A DNA stretch of 64,000 nucleotides from contig NZ_QVMM01000003.1 of assembly GCF_010501065.1 (NCBI RefSeq), forward strand, positions 62,001 to 126,000, in the 5' to 3' direction. How positions within the stretch are numbered: the stretch's first letter is position 1; every line of letters begins with the position of its first letter. A program made the position numbers and the translations under genes. Origin of the DNA: Dysgonomonas sp. 216 (GTDB lineage: Bacteria > Bacteroidota > Bacteroidia > Bacteroidales > Dysgonomonadaceae). This document shows positions 63,434 to 64,000 of the stretch, piece after piece. The notes under the pieces were generated by a model. The model searched no databases. It was not told the origin of the DNA and saw nothing but the letters and a program-made list of their open reading frames with translations.

Positions 63434-64000
63434 ATGATGCAAGATAAGGATAATATAAAAAATATATTTTCGTCGAAATTTAAGAATTTCGAGTCTGACG
63501 TGCCTGACTCTGTTTGGTCGAAAATAGAAGCTAGTTTATCAACGGCGAATGTTGTACCCATAGCTTCAAAAAAGACATTGTATAGGCGTTTAACTATGGT
63601 TTCGGGTGTTGCAGCAGCATTAATTATTGGCTTTTTATTTATTTTGAATGATCAGCCAGAAAAACAGGCTTCTGATTTTATTGCTTCCCAAGAAAAGCAC
63701 TCTTTCACAGATATTGAAAAACAAATCCAGAGGAATATTAACAACGAAGTAAGTATAACTGAGAAATCTAATCAGTATGCATATATATCTACCATTAGAC
63801 AAACAGGAGTACAACAGCCTGTAATAGAAACAAATATTGCAGTAGAAACTCATAGCAATGACGAGGTTCACTCTATCGATGTAAAATCTACAATAACAAA
63901 TTCTAAGCCATATACCGAGTCGGAACTAAGAGATAAAATTAGACTAATGGAACGGCATGCAAGTGGCGAATATGTTGAAATGGGACAACCAATTGCTAAA
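63434..64000 (+). CDS. Probable membrane anti-sigma factor (partial, cut by window end)
   Basis: From the ATG at 63434 (or 63437) the frame is open for 189 codons to the window edge. The first 40 residues contain FESDVPDSVWSKIEASL, a segment common in Bacteroidetes anti-sigma factors. A single transmembrane helix lies at about 59-76 (GVAAALIIGFLFILN). A long, probably periplasmic part follows, rich in Thr, Asn and Glu. It starts 8 bp after the sigma factor stop, so the two are cotranscribed and the product probably holds the sigma factor at the membrane. The C-terminus is missing. Confidence 0.75.
   Translation, partial: MMQDKDNIKNIFSSKFKNFESDVPDSVWSKIEASLSTANVVPIASKKTLYRRLTMVSGVAAALIIGFLFILNDQPEKQASDFIASQEKHSFTDIEKQIQRNINNEVSITEKSNQYAYISTIRQTGVQQPVIETNIAVETHSNDEVHSIDVKSTITNSKPYTESELRDKIRLMERHASGEYVEMGQPIAK

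Overview
This 64 kb window is an AT-rich chromosomal segment of a bacterium in the Bacteroidota, most likely order Bacteroidales. The gene content would suit a Dysgonomonas-like genus, but that is a guess. Four things support the assignment. Gene starts lack strong Shine-Dalgarno sequences and are often preceded by the Bacteroidetes -7 box TAnnTTTG; three sites also have a TTTG -33 box at 18-20 bp. A DUF4492 gene precedes cydAB. One secreted protein ends in a type IX secretion-like sorting domain. Families typical of the phylum recur (DUF3467, DUF3127, BT0820-like HAD, LIC_10190). I see no tRNA, rRNA, CRISPR array, insertion sequence or prophage, so this looks like core chromosome with a few accessory patches.

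Layout. 1-2409: mutS2 (minus, truncated by the window edge), then a 660 bp non-coding region with repeated TGACA motifs. 3072-8640: fba, then slyD, a PatB/MalY aminotransferase and clpC on the minus strand. 8976-11410: POT peptide transporter, DUF454 and DUF3467 proteins. 11764-14791: DUF4492-cydA-cydB, a cytochrome bd oxidase. 14928-18164: der, a UbiA prenyltransferase and a radical SAM protein in one apparent operon. 18300-21708: efp, an Imm33/DUF2185 protein, a DUF6056 membrane protein and two tandem paralogous lipoproteins. 21810-26876: an HD phosphohydrolase, then the recR operon (recR, membrane protein, HAD, GT2, GNAT, Sua5). 26954-29143: aroC and an unknown protein on the minus strand. 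29340-35389: an acyl-CoA synthetase, DUF3127, and a 1179-residue secreted pectate-lyase-like protein. 35473-40140 (minus): gyrB, a LuxR-type regulator with a hemerythrin-like N-terminus, and a second acyl-CoA synthetase. 40447-44547: UDP-glucuronate decarboxylase, a frameshifted LIC_10190 membrane protein, a DPM1-like GT2 and rsmI.

44650-53654 is the most unusual part. It holds a coiled-coil lipoprotein, an 861-residue Sel1-repeat protein, a divergent HSP90-family ATPase, an ElaA acetyltransferase, an OmlA-like lipoprotein with a Pro/Gly-rich tail, and two tandem paralogous helical-repeat-like proteins. I propose that the HSP90-like ATPase works with the neighbouring repeat proteins as a chaperone/adaptor system; this is inference from adjacency and domain type. 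53739-62800: rarA, then mgsA, aroB and fmt on the minus strand, then a lipid kinase, a GH95 fucosidase and a RecD-like helicase. 62886-64000: an ECF sigma factor and the start of its probable anti-sigma factor.

Most intergenic hairpins are simple Rho-independent terminators. At three places the terminator T-run leads directly into the -7 box of the next gene.
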